64,000 nucleotides of DNA, from positions 1,054,001 to 1,118,000 of the forward strand of contig JAGKQI010000093.1 in assembly GCA_018806915.1 (NCBI GenBank), written 5' to 3'. The notes beneath the pieces are model-generated. The model did not search any database, was not told the origin of the DNA, and was given only the letters and a program-made list of their open reading frames with translations. Positions 20,443-31,300 of the stretch are shown one piece after another (the first letter of the stretch is position 1; each line of letters opens with the position of its first letter). Made by a program: the position numbers and the translations under genes. Source of the stretch: Phytophthora colocasiae (taxonomy: Eukaryota > Oomycota > Peronosporomycetes > Peronosporales > Peronosporaceae).

Positions 20443-22054
20443 ATGGCGAGACCACGCATCACTGGAAATGGCAAACGTCCTAAGCGATACGTCCGTGTAG
20501 CTGTAAGATTACTCTCACAAGTGACAGGTCCTTGATCCCATCACGGCAGGGGCCACAGTTAGTGATGTTATCGACGAGTTCTATCCGTCTCTCTCAAAGC
20601 CCGAACAGAAACGCAAGCAGAAGCAGATTTCAAAATGGAAAACACAAACCAGTTTTATTCAAGAGATGTGTGCTGACGGCAAAGGCCACCTGCAGAGTTT
20701 TAGACGGAATGGTGATGCTACAGTTCTCTCGCGCGAAGCTGAGGAGAATATTGTCATTTGGCTAAACTCAATGAGGAAGGAAGGCTGTCCGGTTTCGGCT
20801 AAAATGTTGGAGCTGAAAGCTCTAGAAGAAGCGGCAGACGACGGCATCTCCCAACACGAGTTTACGGTATCATACTCGTGGCGAAAGCGCTTCATGCGTC
20901 GTCACAAGCTCTCCATACGGGCCAGGACACGTCAAGGCCAAACTACCCCAGAAGATGCGGCTGCTGCTAGGGCCAAGTTTCGAGGTGATGTGAGGGCAGC
21001 TATTGTTGAGCACAATATCTCTAACGTCTTCAACGCTGATCAGACAGGTGATGTTTCTTGTGACAGTTAATGCCAATGCTTTATTGTCTAACAAGACGAT
21101 TCTGTGACGCTCCCGCGCAAGACGATATCAACCCGCGGTGAGAAGACAGTTTGGGTTAAGTGTTGCGGGAAGGAAAAAGAGCGAGCAACCGCTATGCTGT
21201 TAGCGGATTGGAAGGGCAACAAGATGCCACCTTTCCTTGTGTTCAAGTGCGGCACATCTCGCTTAAGGCATGTTCAAGAAGCAAACACTACTGAGCGCCA
21301 TGGGTTTAGCGCTCGTCTGTGGAAGGAGGTATCACGCATGCAAGCGAAGCACAACTGTCAGATATATGGAAATCCTTCTGCTTGGTGGAACGCGCAGATA
21401 TCGCTGAAGTTTCTCAATATCATTTCAGTGATAGAGAGAATATGGACGACAGAGTACTCCTCCTCTGGGATGACTTTTCAGGTCATTGAACGCAAGAGGT
21501 TCAAGATTATGCCGAGCCAATCAATGTGATGCTGATGAAAGTCCCTCCTCGCTACACGTACGTCTGCCAACCTGCGGACATTGCATGGAACTTTCCGTTT
21601 AAGTCGCGGCTACGAAGCCGATGGGTGGAATTTCTCCAAGCGTAGATTGCAACACACCATACTACCGAAAGGAGACGTGCACTTCAAAACAAGGTTATCT
21701 CAAACGAAGTTGTTGTGGCTGAAATGCAAGAAGTGGCAGCTTCAACCAGTAGAGAGCTTCAGACAGATATTGAACCTAAAGCATTCAGAATGGTGGGTCC
21801 CAATCGTCCTGAAATCACGGCATGGATCAATAAAGCCTGGTCAGAGCTTACACAGGCAACAATTGTTAGCGGATTTACAAAAGCAGAACTCTGTGGAGAT
21901 AATCGTGTGATTGGTATTGCTGTCTAAGAAGCTAAAGACGTTGATATAATCAGCAATCTGCTGGATCATCTTGCAGATCTAGGTGCAGCAAGTGAGGCGG
22001 TCGATTCAAGTGATGAAATCGTCAGTGATGACAGTTTTGAGGAAGGTGAATACT
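20443..22054 (+). pseudogene. Pogo/Tigger-type transposase (CENP-B HTH and DDE_1)
   Basis: Starts at ATG 20443 (MARPRITGNGKRPKRY). Sequence DVIDEFYPSLSKPEQKRKQK follows from about 20560. A CENP-B/Tc5-like helix-turn-helix region is in 20666-21046 (AEENIVIWLNSMRKEGCPVS, SWRKRFMRRHKLS). The DDE domain shows NADQT (first Asp, about 21033), LLWDDFSGH (second, about 21462) and QPADIAWNFPFK (third, about 21575). The last codons are open to TAG at 22054 with an acidic tail. A 48 bp GT..AG interval (21048-21095) restores NADQT to LPRKTISTRG and may be an intron. Other frame changes near 20530, 21420, 21475 and 21640 and a stop near 21925 indicate decay. Family proteins move DNA by cut and paste into TA sites. 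Confidence 0.85.
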
Positions 22055-22149
22055 AGATTCTAGTATGCATATTATAACTGAATAAAATTTACGCAATTTC
22101 TTTTCTTTGTTTAAATATGGTTCATTTGCGAAGGTAACCAAGGGAGCTT

Positions 22150-22222
22150 GGGCACGTAGCTCAATTGGCAAGAGCACCGCGTTTTATGCGGATGGACATG
22201 GGTTAGATTCCCGTCGTGTCCA
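22150..22222 (+). tRNA. tRNA-like gene, possibly tRNA-Lys(UUU) or a tRNA relic
   Basis: A 7 bp acceptor stem GGGCACG/CGTGTCC (one G-U) is followed by TA, a D-arm GCTC..GAGC containing a perfect A box (TAGCTCAATTGG), a T-arm ATGGG-TTAGATT-CCCGT (B box GGTTAGATTCC, one change from GGTTCGANTCC), discriminator A, then a T run as Pol III terminator (22225 on). The anticodon arm is weak: CCGC/GCGG with loop GTTTTAT gives anticodon TTT. A canonical 5 bp stem cannot form, as if two bases were lost from a CCGCG-loop-CGCGG arm. Either a divergent tRNA-Lys or a degenerate copy. Confidence 0.5.
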
Positions 22223-22278
22223 TATTTTTTTACACACTAAATAATCGGACAATTGCTAGCGATTAGCATCTACTAGTA

Positions 22279-22449
22279 CTACAGTTTTCTGCCTCAATAA
22301 AGAAGTTGGAGTCTGCATGCAAATGGCAAGGTTATAAGAAAAAGACAAGACAGTTTGATTTAAAAGTTTTGTCAGGTCATAAAATGGGGATATGCAGCTC
22401 GGAAGGTTATCGGTTTTTTAGACTTCTTTATTGAGGCAGAAAACTGTAG
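22279..22449. mobile_element. 171 bp MITE with 27 bp perfect terminal inverted repeats and TA duplication
   Basis: Left end 22279-22305 begins CTACAGTTTTCTGCCTC and is perfectly complementary to the right end 22423-22449. Both sides are flanked by TA (22277-22278 and 22450-22451). No coding capacity. TA duplication and TIR size fit a Tc1/mariner/pogo-type non-autonomous element. A pogo-type transposase lies 225 bp to the left, but I could not find matching TIRs around it. Confidence 0.85.
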
Positions 22450-22620
22450 TAATTCGGACGTGTCATGTTACATACACTTCAACCCTACCACAAACTGTGA
22501 ACATTGCGGAGGAATTTCCAGAAAACAGTACAAAGTACTGTTTTCTTGCTAATCCAAACAGTGAACTCATAGTACTGGATTCAGTATGTATTAAGTTCGC
22601 GTACGAACTTAATAATCTTC

Positions 22621-23115
22621 CTACGTTCTTACAACAGTTCTGGAGCTTCGTCGGGTAGCAGGGGGCGCTCGACGGCGTCGTCCGCGGGTAGCTTGGTATA
22701 GCCACACGAAGTTGATTGTTTCTTGCTCAAAATCCATTTTTAGTTGCCAAGGTAAGTTTCTAGCTGGTTCCCACGTTTGCTCTCTATGGTTTACCCACTG
22801 CACTAAGTAGAATTCAAGAGTGTGGACCCATCGTTTTGCATAAAGGCGCTCAACCTCAAATGTCTCCCGACCTCGCCCTCTTTGTGCTTGCCTTCCTCGA
22901 AATAAACCGTTGCCACTCTGCGGTCGAATCGCCGGGTCCTCTTCAGGGGGAGGCCGATTAGTTAGATTTTGGTTGACTCTCAACCCGTAAAAGGAGCCGT
23001 CGAGATTGCTTTGGAAGTTGCGTGTGTGTTTTCCTCTCTTGTTCAAAGGCGCCATAACAGAAATTGTAGAATGGCATGCATCTAGTGCTATCATAGTTGA
23101 GGACGTGTAATGCAT
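22621..23115 (-). CDS. Chromodomain-containing ORF
   Basis: 164 codons from an ATG at 23115. Residues about 90-130 form a chromodomain: FEVERLYAKRWVHTLEFYLV then QWVNH and TWEPARNL, with aromatic cage positions (Y, W, W) in place. The N-terminal ~85 residues are Arg/Gly/Pro rich without a domain; the C-terminus is Arg rich (RGRRRRAPPATRRSSRT). Chromodomains bind methylated histone tails. In this setting it may be a module split from a chromointegrase-type retroelement or a small transposon-associated chromatin targeting protein. No transposase motifs adjoin it in frame. Confidence 0.6.
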   Translation of the reverse strand: MHYTSSTMIALDACHSTISVMAPLNKRGKHTRNFQSNLDGSFYGLRVNQNLTNRPPPEEDPAIRPQSGNGLFRGRQAQRGRGRETFEVERLYAKRWVHTLEFYLVQWVNHREQTWEPARNLPWQLKMDFEQETINFVWLYQATRGRRRRAPPATRRSSRTVVRT

Positions 23116-23632
23116 AAGAAGCGATGCCGTTTGCTAAAAAAATGAATTGTAGACGTCTCCAAAACACAAAACAAATTCACAAAACACAAATACACCTAAA
23201 GAATTCAATATTTTAATGTCCAAGTCTGGGACGCTGCAGTCGAGATCTTATAACTCGCAAACACGAAACACTGTTTCATACAATTTTTAGTATAGACACC
23301 CCAAGGGAACAACTGAAAATGTTATTGGATTACAATTTCGAAATTTCAATACTGGACGATCTGAAGTGCTTCCAAAACATGACTTGTGAAGCAAAGTTTT
23401 AAAGATAATATTCAGCTAAATTTGATTTGCAATTACAAAATGCAAAAAAAAAAAAACAATTACTTTTATAGGAAAGAAATTGTATTTTTAATATAAAGAA
23501 ACAGAGTCGGGAATCACTATAGCTATCCTCATAGAGTATTACGAGCTTGTTTTCGTTTGTGGGAAGGCTTGGGTCCTGGCTTCAGCCCACGTTTACCAAT
23601 ACGGTCTGGGTCACTCTGAAAATGAGGAACAA
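23116..23632. other. AT-rich intergenic sequence
   Basis: No supported gene or repeat. AT-rich with an A run near 23444. Confidence 0.4.
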
Positions 23633-25523
23633 TCATGGATGAGTCGGATTCGAGTGTGACATCTGTAGGCCAAGGCTTGAACGCGAAAGTTTATGTGTCT
23701 TGAAATGCCCAATTGAAGTTCTTATCTTGTCGTATAGCTCTTCAAATCTGCTACCATTGTGAACGGCAGCGCAAATTGCATGAATGCACGGAAAATTTTC
23801 ATCCTTCCAATTGCCACACGTACACTCAGTGGCCGGAAGATCAACTACGCGCCAGGGGTGGATATATCCATGCTTGCTCTGGGGACCAAGGTGCTGAACC
23901 GAAAAAGCGCCATCTAGGAGAGGAGTTATTGCGCACATTGAAGCAGCCTTGGCTCGACCTTCCAGCTCCCTTAGGAACCAAACGATGTCCACCGCTGTTA
24001 CTAATCCATTTCGACGCCAATTGTCGCTTTTCAGACGTGAGTTCACTAAGGCGCTTGAAGTACATGTGAAATGCGTCAAGAGGTTGGAACTCCTCATTTC
24101 ATTACCCATTCAATTGTTAGCTTGTTCGGACAAATTTGAGGTAATTTCTCCGAACGTTGGCAGTCCGAATGTTTCGCAAAATTTGTGTTTGACCCAATGT
24201 TTCTGGTCGATGTTGTCCAGATATTCTACTGCCTTGGGTTTAGAAGCCAGTAATTCACTTCGAAAAAGCTTGTAGTCATTTTCGCAGTCGCTACGAGCCA
24301 TAGAACAAATTATGCGCCTGTCGTCGATAGAAAGCTTGGCACCAGAACGATTTATGTTATCCATAATATGTCTTAGACAGTAGCGGTGTCCTGCTGAAGG
24401 ATAAACCTCGGTAACGGCGGACAAGAGGCCCTTTTGGCGATCCGAAATTATTGTGATTTTGTCCAACCCAGTAGCTGTTTTCACAATTTCCATGAACCAA
24501 TGCCAATTCTCGTAGTTTTCAGTCCCAACAAGAGCAAGGGCAAACGGAACGACATGGTTGTTGAAGTCCTTCGCTGTAGCCACAAGGAAAACACCTCGTT
24601 TGTTCATTTCGCCTTTCAGGTGCGCTCCGTCGTAACCAGTTAGTTTTTTGCACATGTTAGCGATATGAATGCCAACACTCGGAACGAAACATGCACGACG
24701 AAATGTCAAATTATCCGCTTCACGGTCAATTTTCCAGACGCTGCCTGGATTCTTTTTCTGTCATTTTTTTGAAATACGACTCCAATTTCTGATAACTTCC
24801 CACTGAATCGCCCCGTAGTCTGTCGTCAATATCCATCTTCATACGTGAAATTCCTGTTTTCCCCAGTTTGTGTCCCTTTGAAATTAGAAATTCCTGAATA
24901 GCGGAGCCCGTCAAGGTTGCAGTTGTTCGGTCATGCATAGGAAGCATTTTCGTCATAACCAGTGTTGTAAGTTGCTCAATGTCCTGGGTGGTGTTATGCA
25001 AGCTGATTTTCTGAGCAGGAACAGAACCTTCCACAAATGGAACTTGGGTAAAACCAACATGTTTGACGTGGTTATGGGCCAAATTCATCTTTGTCACTTT
25101 CCATTTCCCGTTAAATCCAAAAACGTTCACGAAAAATGGGCATTCCAGACTTTCAACTGGAGTGTTATGGTCAAAAATTTGCGCTCCATGTAGCTTCTTG
25201 CATCGGTATTTTGCGTTCCCAGAATTGTTAGGTTTCACACTCGTCTGTTTCACAAATATCTGGAATCCACAGCGAACGGCGAACTCTTTGAAGCTCGATC
25301 TGGCTGCCTTCTGAGAGGCGAACTCATGTTTAGCCAAATTTTCTAGACGGTCGTACACCAGACCGTAGTTTTCTGCTACAGAATTCTCAGAGTCCAATAC
25401 AACGTCATCCCGTAGCAGGCCCAAGTCACGCGCTGCCTGAACATCCGATGCATCAACCACGAAGCGTGCTTGACCGTACTTGGACAACGGTGGAGGTTCG
25501 TTGCTTGTGGCCGGAGAAGTCAT
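23633..25523 (-). pseudogene. MULE transposase with SWIM finger (second family)
   Basis: Likely start ATG 25523 (MTSPATSNEPPPLSKYG; upstream codons are AT-rich and non-protein-like). The N-terminal part has a FAR1/FLYWCH-like zinc module (YRCKKLHG, LECPFFVNVFGFNGKWKVTK, LAHNH). The MULE domain lies in 24709-24110: KLTGYDGAHLKGEMN (first Asp region), TIISDRQKGLLSAVTEVYP (second) and HRYCLRHIMDNI. The SWIM finger is CTCGNWKDENFPCIHA near 23815-23770. Two lesions: a frameshift in an A-rich run near 24755 (the true continuation reads GSVWKIDREADNL) and an in-frame TGA at 24112-24110 where NN is followed by MGNEM. Otherwise the gene is open. It differs clearly from the palindrome MULEs. Confidence 0.9.
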
Positions 25524-25802
25524 TTCCAATGTGAAGAACGAAGTAAAAGACAAAATAGATTTGTATGATCTATAAAAAAACCGAAGGAGCTGAAGATAAG
25601 TAATAAAAAAACTAATGTTGTTGGAAAAGTAAATTAAAGTATTAGCTGCGAACTTAAGTGTACTGGTTTTTTTGTTCAATAACTGTCTGGAAATATGTAC
25701 TGGATCGGTAGCTATATCCCAGAGTTATTTGTACAGACTGGAAGAAAACAGTACTTCTCAAGAATTCGCCGTTCAAATATACCGATTTGTATGTCAATCG
25801 TC

Positions 25803-25815
25803 GTGCAGTATGCAC
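25803..25815. other. Palindromic site GTGCAGTATGCAC
   Basis: 13 bp imperfect palindrome, arms GTGCA/TGCAC around GTA. Followed by GGTGAATTCC. Of the form expected for a tyrosine recombinase crossover core with inverted half-sites, near the 3' side of the Crypton. The role is inferred. Confidence 0.4.
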
Positions 25816-25897
25816 GGTGAATTCCCTGAATGCAAATATTCTAACTATACAAAGATCAAGTAAATTCGCTTTAATGAAAATTATAGCAGATATCTTC

Positions 25898-25910
25898 GTG
25901 CAAACTGCAC
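25898..25910. other. Palindromic site GTGCAAACTGCAC
   Basis: Same arms with AAC in the centre, 87 bp before the last Crypton codons. The role is inferred. Confidence 0.4.
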
Positions 25911-25996
25911 GATGCGTATTTTGTTTTGTTTTTGAAAGGAAAAAAACAAAACAATAACAAATTTGCCTCTTTGATTAAGTAGCAGCATTGTCAATA

Positions 25997-28113
25997 CTAT
26001 TTATCGGGTGTTTGGCTTTTCAGTTCTCTAGCTAGCGTCTTCCACGATAGCTGATCCAACCTTCTTCCCCTACCTTTGCTCGACGATGAAGAGAAAGGAA
26101 GACGGTTAACAACCTGGGTAAAGAGAATTCCAGCCGAGTCCAAAGAGCTGTAGGCTCGGTGAATTTCGTCGTTGGATAGTAACGACTCGACATGCTTCAT
26201 CAACCTTTGAAGCTCAGCTAGGCGAACTTTCATTGATCTACTGGACATGTCGTGCTTTAACAAAAACCCGCAGAGGTGGCTGTCCTGCGCACCAGTGCTG
26301 CCACGCTATACGAAGCGTTCCAGAAGGGAGCGTAAAATCTCTCGGGACGCGATGGAAACTGCCAGCCCACATGTAGAGTTCACGTTGTGGGGTCACCAAG
26401 CTGGTACCAGTAGCAGGGACTTGCGCAATCGCTGTAGCCGGGGCGACTTCATTCATGACTGAGAGCGCTGAACGCGCAAGAACGGCTTCGAACGCCGATT
26501 CCAAAGCCTCCAGTGTCATTATGGATCCATTTATGTGCCGTTAAAGTATGCGTTCAATAGTTTCCGCCATACTTTGGTGCATTTTGTCAACTTCTGCCTT
26601 ATACTGAGCTAAGGTGACCATAATTCCGACATGAGGCGGAATACCAGATTGTATGATGGGATCGTTTTCTTGATAATTCCGGCAGAATACGCGCTGACGC
26701 AACCAGCCAAGTTGATTTTGAGCGGATGTTGAAAACAAAGGTGTCATAAATAATAAATGATTTGGAGGCAACTCAGCCCGCAAGTAGGAACTGTGATACA
26801 ATAATGAGGCTAGGCCGAATTGACAAATCATCCTTAAACTTGGTGGTACACCAGAATACTACGTCCATAGTAATACGGAGGCGCTGCTCCAATTCACATC
26901 GTTCGTCAGTCCGGTTTGTAAGAGGGGCAAAAAATGGCGGCAAAGTAGCAAACTTAGGAGAATCGAAAGGAAGTCCAGCTACGTAGCGACCGACAATCAT
27001 GTCTCCTGCTGCCTCGAATCTTACATACTTGTTTTGAACTCCCGGAAGTGTCCAACCAGCCCTTAGACAGATAGCCGCAGCTGACGGTCCAGACGTAGAG
27101 CAACTGCTCACGTAAGTTGCGGCACCTTTCCTAGCTGAATGAGTCCCAAAATCATCTGATGTCAAACCAAACTGAACCAAAATGCTCTTCATGACATCAC
27201 ATTCCAGGTTTTTCTTTAGAATAGTTAAGAAGCGGCTGTACTGAGTGCCACCGGGAAATAATTTGCCGTCTCCATCAAATCCAAAAACTGAAAAATAAAT
27301 TCCAAGTGCTAACACGGGGCAAATCTCAGGTATGGTGGGGTTGGCATACACGTGCCTGGGATCTCGCGGTCGACTACCGTCCTGGTCATTCTTCATATGA
27401 GCAAATGTAATTGTAACAGAATCTTCGCACCAAGATAGATGTGCATGTCGTATCGACTCGGCACTTTTTGCGCGACACATCAGATTCCAGCAGATTATGA
27501 GAAAAGAATGACCAAAGATATGCTGCTTTTTGGTCGAATTCAGCATAGTTTTCGCAACAGATCTGTACATTGAGAACGAGAAAGGTTCTTTACCCTCTCG
27601 CAAACGGGCATTTCGTTCCTGGGCTACTTGGGTCACAGTATGGTGAAGGCCCTTAAAAAATCGCTTCATCTGGGCATCGAAACCACTGGGCCGAGAATTG
27701 CCTGTTGTGTTGTAAAGATAAACAATAGCCGATCGCACAATTCCAAAGGTAGATTTCCCAGTCACACCACGTTGTTCCATCGAAGTGAGGTAGCGCATGC
27801 ACTCTTGCGTTGTTAGCGTACTTAAGTCTATTGGACTCACTACAGGAGACCTGGCAAACCACTCCGCAATTGTGTCTGCATTAATCGTCTCGATGTCACA
27901 AAACGAGATCGCGAAAAGTGACTGGCGGCGGTCCTCATCTGATGTGTCGTAAAGCCACTTGATAAAACGAGTAATAGCTCGGAGATACACGTACTTTGTC
28001 GCACCAGCAGTAGTATTTCCAAGGACCTCCTCCACACGAGCATCAAGAACTTCCATCGCTACGACTTGTAAGTGTAAGAGACCCTTAAAATTATGATCAG
28101 AATATACTACCAA
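25997..28113 (-). pseudogene. Crypton: tyrosine recombinase with GCR1_C-like DNA-binding domain
   Basis: The segment 28113-26773 (first ATG 28113 or the internal one near 28053) is a tyrosine-recombinase domain. It has an N-terminal helical core-binding part (YVYLRAITRFIKWLYDTS), the first catalytic Arg region (MCRAKSAESIRHAHL), HxxR in THSARKGAATY, the following RAGW, and the nucleophile Tyr candidate in QNKYVRF. After a frameshift near 26820 the protein continues 26831-26541 (LLFMTPLF, GIPPHVGIM), passes a TAA, then 26519-26238 has LYMWAGSFHRVPRDFTLPSG with IAWQHWCAG and PPLR, a GCR1_C-like pattern. After another frameshift, 26263-25997 ends it (KVRLAELQRLMKHVESLL). YR plus GCR1_C is the Crypton architecture. 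Three lesions make it a pseudogene, but the YR domain is uninterrupted. Confidence 0.85.
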
Positions 28114-28132
28114 ACAGCATAATATATTCGAC

Positions 28133-28145
28133 GTGCAAGTTGCAC
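28133..28145. other. Palindromic site GTGCAAGTTGCAC upstream of the Crypton
   Basis: Same GTGCA/TGCAC arms, centre AGT, followed by GACGAATTCC, which resembles the GGTGAATTCC after the 25803 site. It lies 20 bp outside the Crypton 5' coding end. Together the sites bracket the element. The role is inferred. Confidence 0.4.
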
Positions 28146-28392
28146 GACGAATTCCATTTATCTATACTTTGTACTGTTTTTTTGGAAATTACTGCAACGG
28201 CTTCATCAGGATTTGCTTAAACCGTTAAAAGGAATTCCAACGTAAAAACATAAACGCGTTTAAACAAAGAGGTTAAAAGGATTATAAGGTTTAGAGATCA
28301 CATTAGCTTAAGCGTAAAATTATATATGGCAGGTAGTAGCCGCTACAGTCCCGGCCAAGAATTATAGCACGTGAGCTCTTCGTGGCGGCGCC
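28146..28392 (+). promoter_or_regulatory. Intergenic region with the PHD-protein promoter
   Basis: 247 bp between the Crypton side and the PHD gene. No clear oomycete Inr was found. The last 60 bp are GC-rich and lead directly to the ATG at 28393. Confidence 0.4.
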
Positions 28393-31300
28393 ATGTCTTC
28401 CCCACCCACTGACCAGCATGCGCCTGCGTCTCCTGCATCTTCCGAGCCCTGCTGCATCTGTATGGAGCTCGTAGACTACCAGGGGACGCTGCTCGTCCAG
28501 TGCTCAGGCTGCTCCATTCGCGTCCACGTCAAATGCTATGGAAAGAGTGTTACGGGCGACGCGGCATCCTCTTGGCTCTGTGAAGCCTGTGAATACAAAG
28601 CGTCCGCCACCGCGAAGCATCTGGCGCCTCAATGCGCCGTGTGCCCCACTGCAGGCGGCGCTCTACGTCTCACGAACCAACCCGACGTCTGGTGCCACGT
28701 CCTGTGTATTAACTGGATCCCAGAGCTCTATCACAGCCTTTCAGGAGTCATGGACGAGGCCGTGGACATTTCACTATTAGACAAGAACCGTAGCACGTTG
28801 CGTTGTATTGTCTGTGGAGTACGCAGCGGCTCCTGCATCCAGTGTGTCAGTGGACGTTGCGCTCGAGCTTTCCACGTTTCGTGTGCCTTCCGAGCGCCCT
28901 CTAGTATGCTCTACACGGGCTACAACACAGAGAACCAACAAGTTTATCACTGCAAGACGCATTTGTCTGATGTTAGCTCCACCAAGTACGAGATGGTGGA
29001 CAATTCATGGCGGAAGTTACCTCATGTCAAGAAATACGTGGATGCTCATCCAGCAACGACGGAGGCCAAATGTCGCTGGTGCAGTGCTAAAGTGACGCTG
29101 CCTAATAAAGAGGGGCATGAGATGCAATGTTTACTATCCTGGGTGGCCAGAAATGACGCGCTGAAGAGGAAGGAAGAGGTGGCTCGAGTGGGGATAAAGC
29201 CACATGGGATTTCGTACAATGCCAAGTCTCCGTCCAAGAAAGGTGGAGGCAAGTCTAGAAGCAAGAGCAGCCCAAACGCTCGCAAAAACAACAGAGAATC
29301 CAAGTATAAGCGTCAGGAATCGGCAATGCGCCCGTGTCCGGCGTGTGGCGAACACATGAAAGAGTCGCAATTGCAAGGCCATCAGAAAAATAGCTGCCCG
29401 AAAAGCCAGAATGCCATGAAGCGCAAGATGTCGCCCCGCAACGGATTGCAGGATGATGGAGAAGTTGCAGATTTAACGGACGTGCTGTTTGCCTCTTGGC
29501 CGGGCCAGAACAGTGGAGCGCCGATGGACTCGACGTACTTTTGGAAGGTCGTGGAGAATCACTTTTACAGCAGCAATGTGCTGCAGAAGAAACGCATGGA
29601 ACAGTTAACAAAGAGTTTGTGTGGTGTCAAGTTGACCGACATCCCCAAGGCACGGAAACGGCAGCTGAGAGTGTCAGACCTTCACTGTCGAGACACAATG
29701 CGGCTGGACCGGAATCCAGAGGACTTGAAGCAGACTCTTGCGCTGAATAAGGTTGCTCACAAGTGCGATTTCATTATGAGAGCTAGCCACTGCCGGTGTC
29801 TTGGCGACCATTATGCCAAACCGATGATTGAAATCTGTCATAACCCCGAATGCTCAAAGCCAGTTACAAACCAGACTGCAGATTCTGTGCTGACAAATAT
29901 CCCAGAAGATGCATCAGCAGACGTTCGTGTGCAATTTAAAAGTGGGGAGGATACTGCGTTCGATTGCAAGTACTCTCTGCGCGTTTCACGGAATGGAGTC
30001 GTCACGAATCAAGAGGCAGAAGATACCGGGACTGTTGCTAGCTATTTTTTCGAGCATGATGTATTATCGACGCTAACCGGACTTGAGATGCAAATGAACA
30101 AAGTCATGTTGGCTCAGGATAACAAGTTGCTGGTTTCTCTCGATTCTTACGACCAAGGAGAGAACAGTCAGGGCGAGAAACCGACAGAGAGCAATTCACA
30201 AGTCTCGTCCGTGATTGCTCCTGATGGCACTCCACTGACTGATGAATTGACGCCCGCGATTAACCTTCTCATGGAGCATCTTAAGGAAAGAATGGAGAAA
30301 AACCGCTATCAGCTCCGCGCATTACACAAGAAGCTGGGATATACAGAGAGTAACGACAACAAATTCCAAGTTTCGACGCAGATAACGGACATGTATTACC
30401 GTGAATTTGCGTCATGGAAACGATTTTGCGCAAGCTTATTAATCGGCTATAAGAGCGGCGATCAAGTTGAAAAGGACGAGAAGAAATCTGCAGAAAGTGA
30501 TGAGGGATCTACAGAGAACGAGGATGACGCGATCGATGATGGCACTTGTGTCGTATGCTTTGATGGACAGTCCCCAGAAACGAACCCGATTATTTTTTGT
30601 GATCGTTGCGAACTGGCAGTCCATCAGCGCTGCTACGGAATGGCCACGGTGCCTAGCAATGAATTTATTTGTGATCGATGCAGAGTTACACGTGAAGGAC
30701 TTGACCCAGCAAAGGATGTTTTCTGCCAGCTCTGTTCTTTGGGTGATGGTGCTTTCAAGCGGACTGTGGATGGAAAATGGGTTCACGTGGTATGCGCGCT
30801 GTGGTGTCCGAAAGTGTGGATTGGCAACTTGTTTGAACTCTCTGATATTAGTTTAGTAGGTACCACGAACCAGGTGCGGTTCCTCAATTCTGTCGACGAA
30901 ATCGCTGCTCGTATTGCTCAAGCAACTGGAGGGCAGCACGTTGCTTTAAAAAATGGGAACAACCTGGAAGGTCCCACGATTGAGCTGGGGAGTCTTTGTG
31001 TGCACTGTAGAGTTGCTTGTGGGCGGACTATCCAGTGCTGTCACCCAGGATGCTCCACGTCGTTTCACCCATTGTGTGGCTGGTTCGACGGCTTGCCCAT
31101 GACGATTTCCCTTCGAGACGATCGGTACGTGTACGCTGGGGGTGGAGCTGGACTAAACTTCCAGATGTTCTGTTCAGGCCATTTGCCCAAACATTATCCT
31201 GCATCGGAGCAGCTTGTTCAGAAACGGAGACGAGCGAGACTACGCATTGACTCGTATTTTGTCATGCGCAATAAAGACAACTACAGCGCCGGCGCGACGA

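Larger units (their letters stand above)
25524..25996. other. Intergenic stretch holding two GTGCA-N3-TGCAC palindromes
   Basis: No gene supported. Holds the palindromes at 25803-25815 and 25898-25910 and an A-rich tract near 25940. It separates the divergent 5' side of the MULE from the 3' end of the Crypton. Confidence 0.5.

Noticed and set aside
20360..22145. Terminal inverted repeats of the pogo element matching the MITE CTACAG ends
   Set aside because: Only a weak CCTACATAAGAAG resemblance on the left (near 20422) and nothing on the right.
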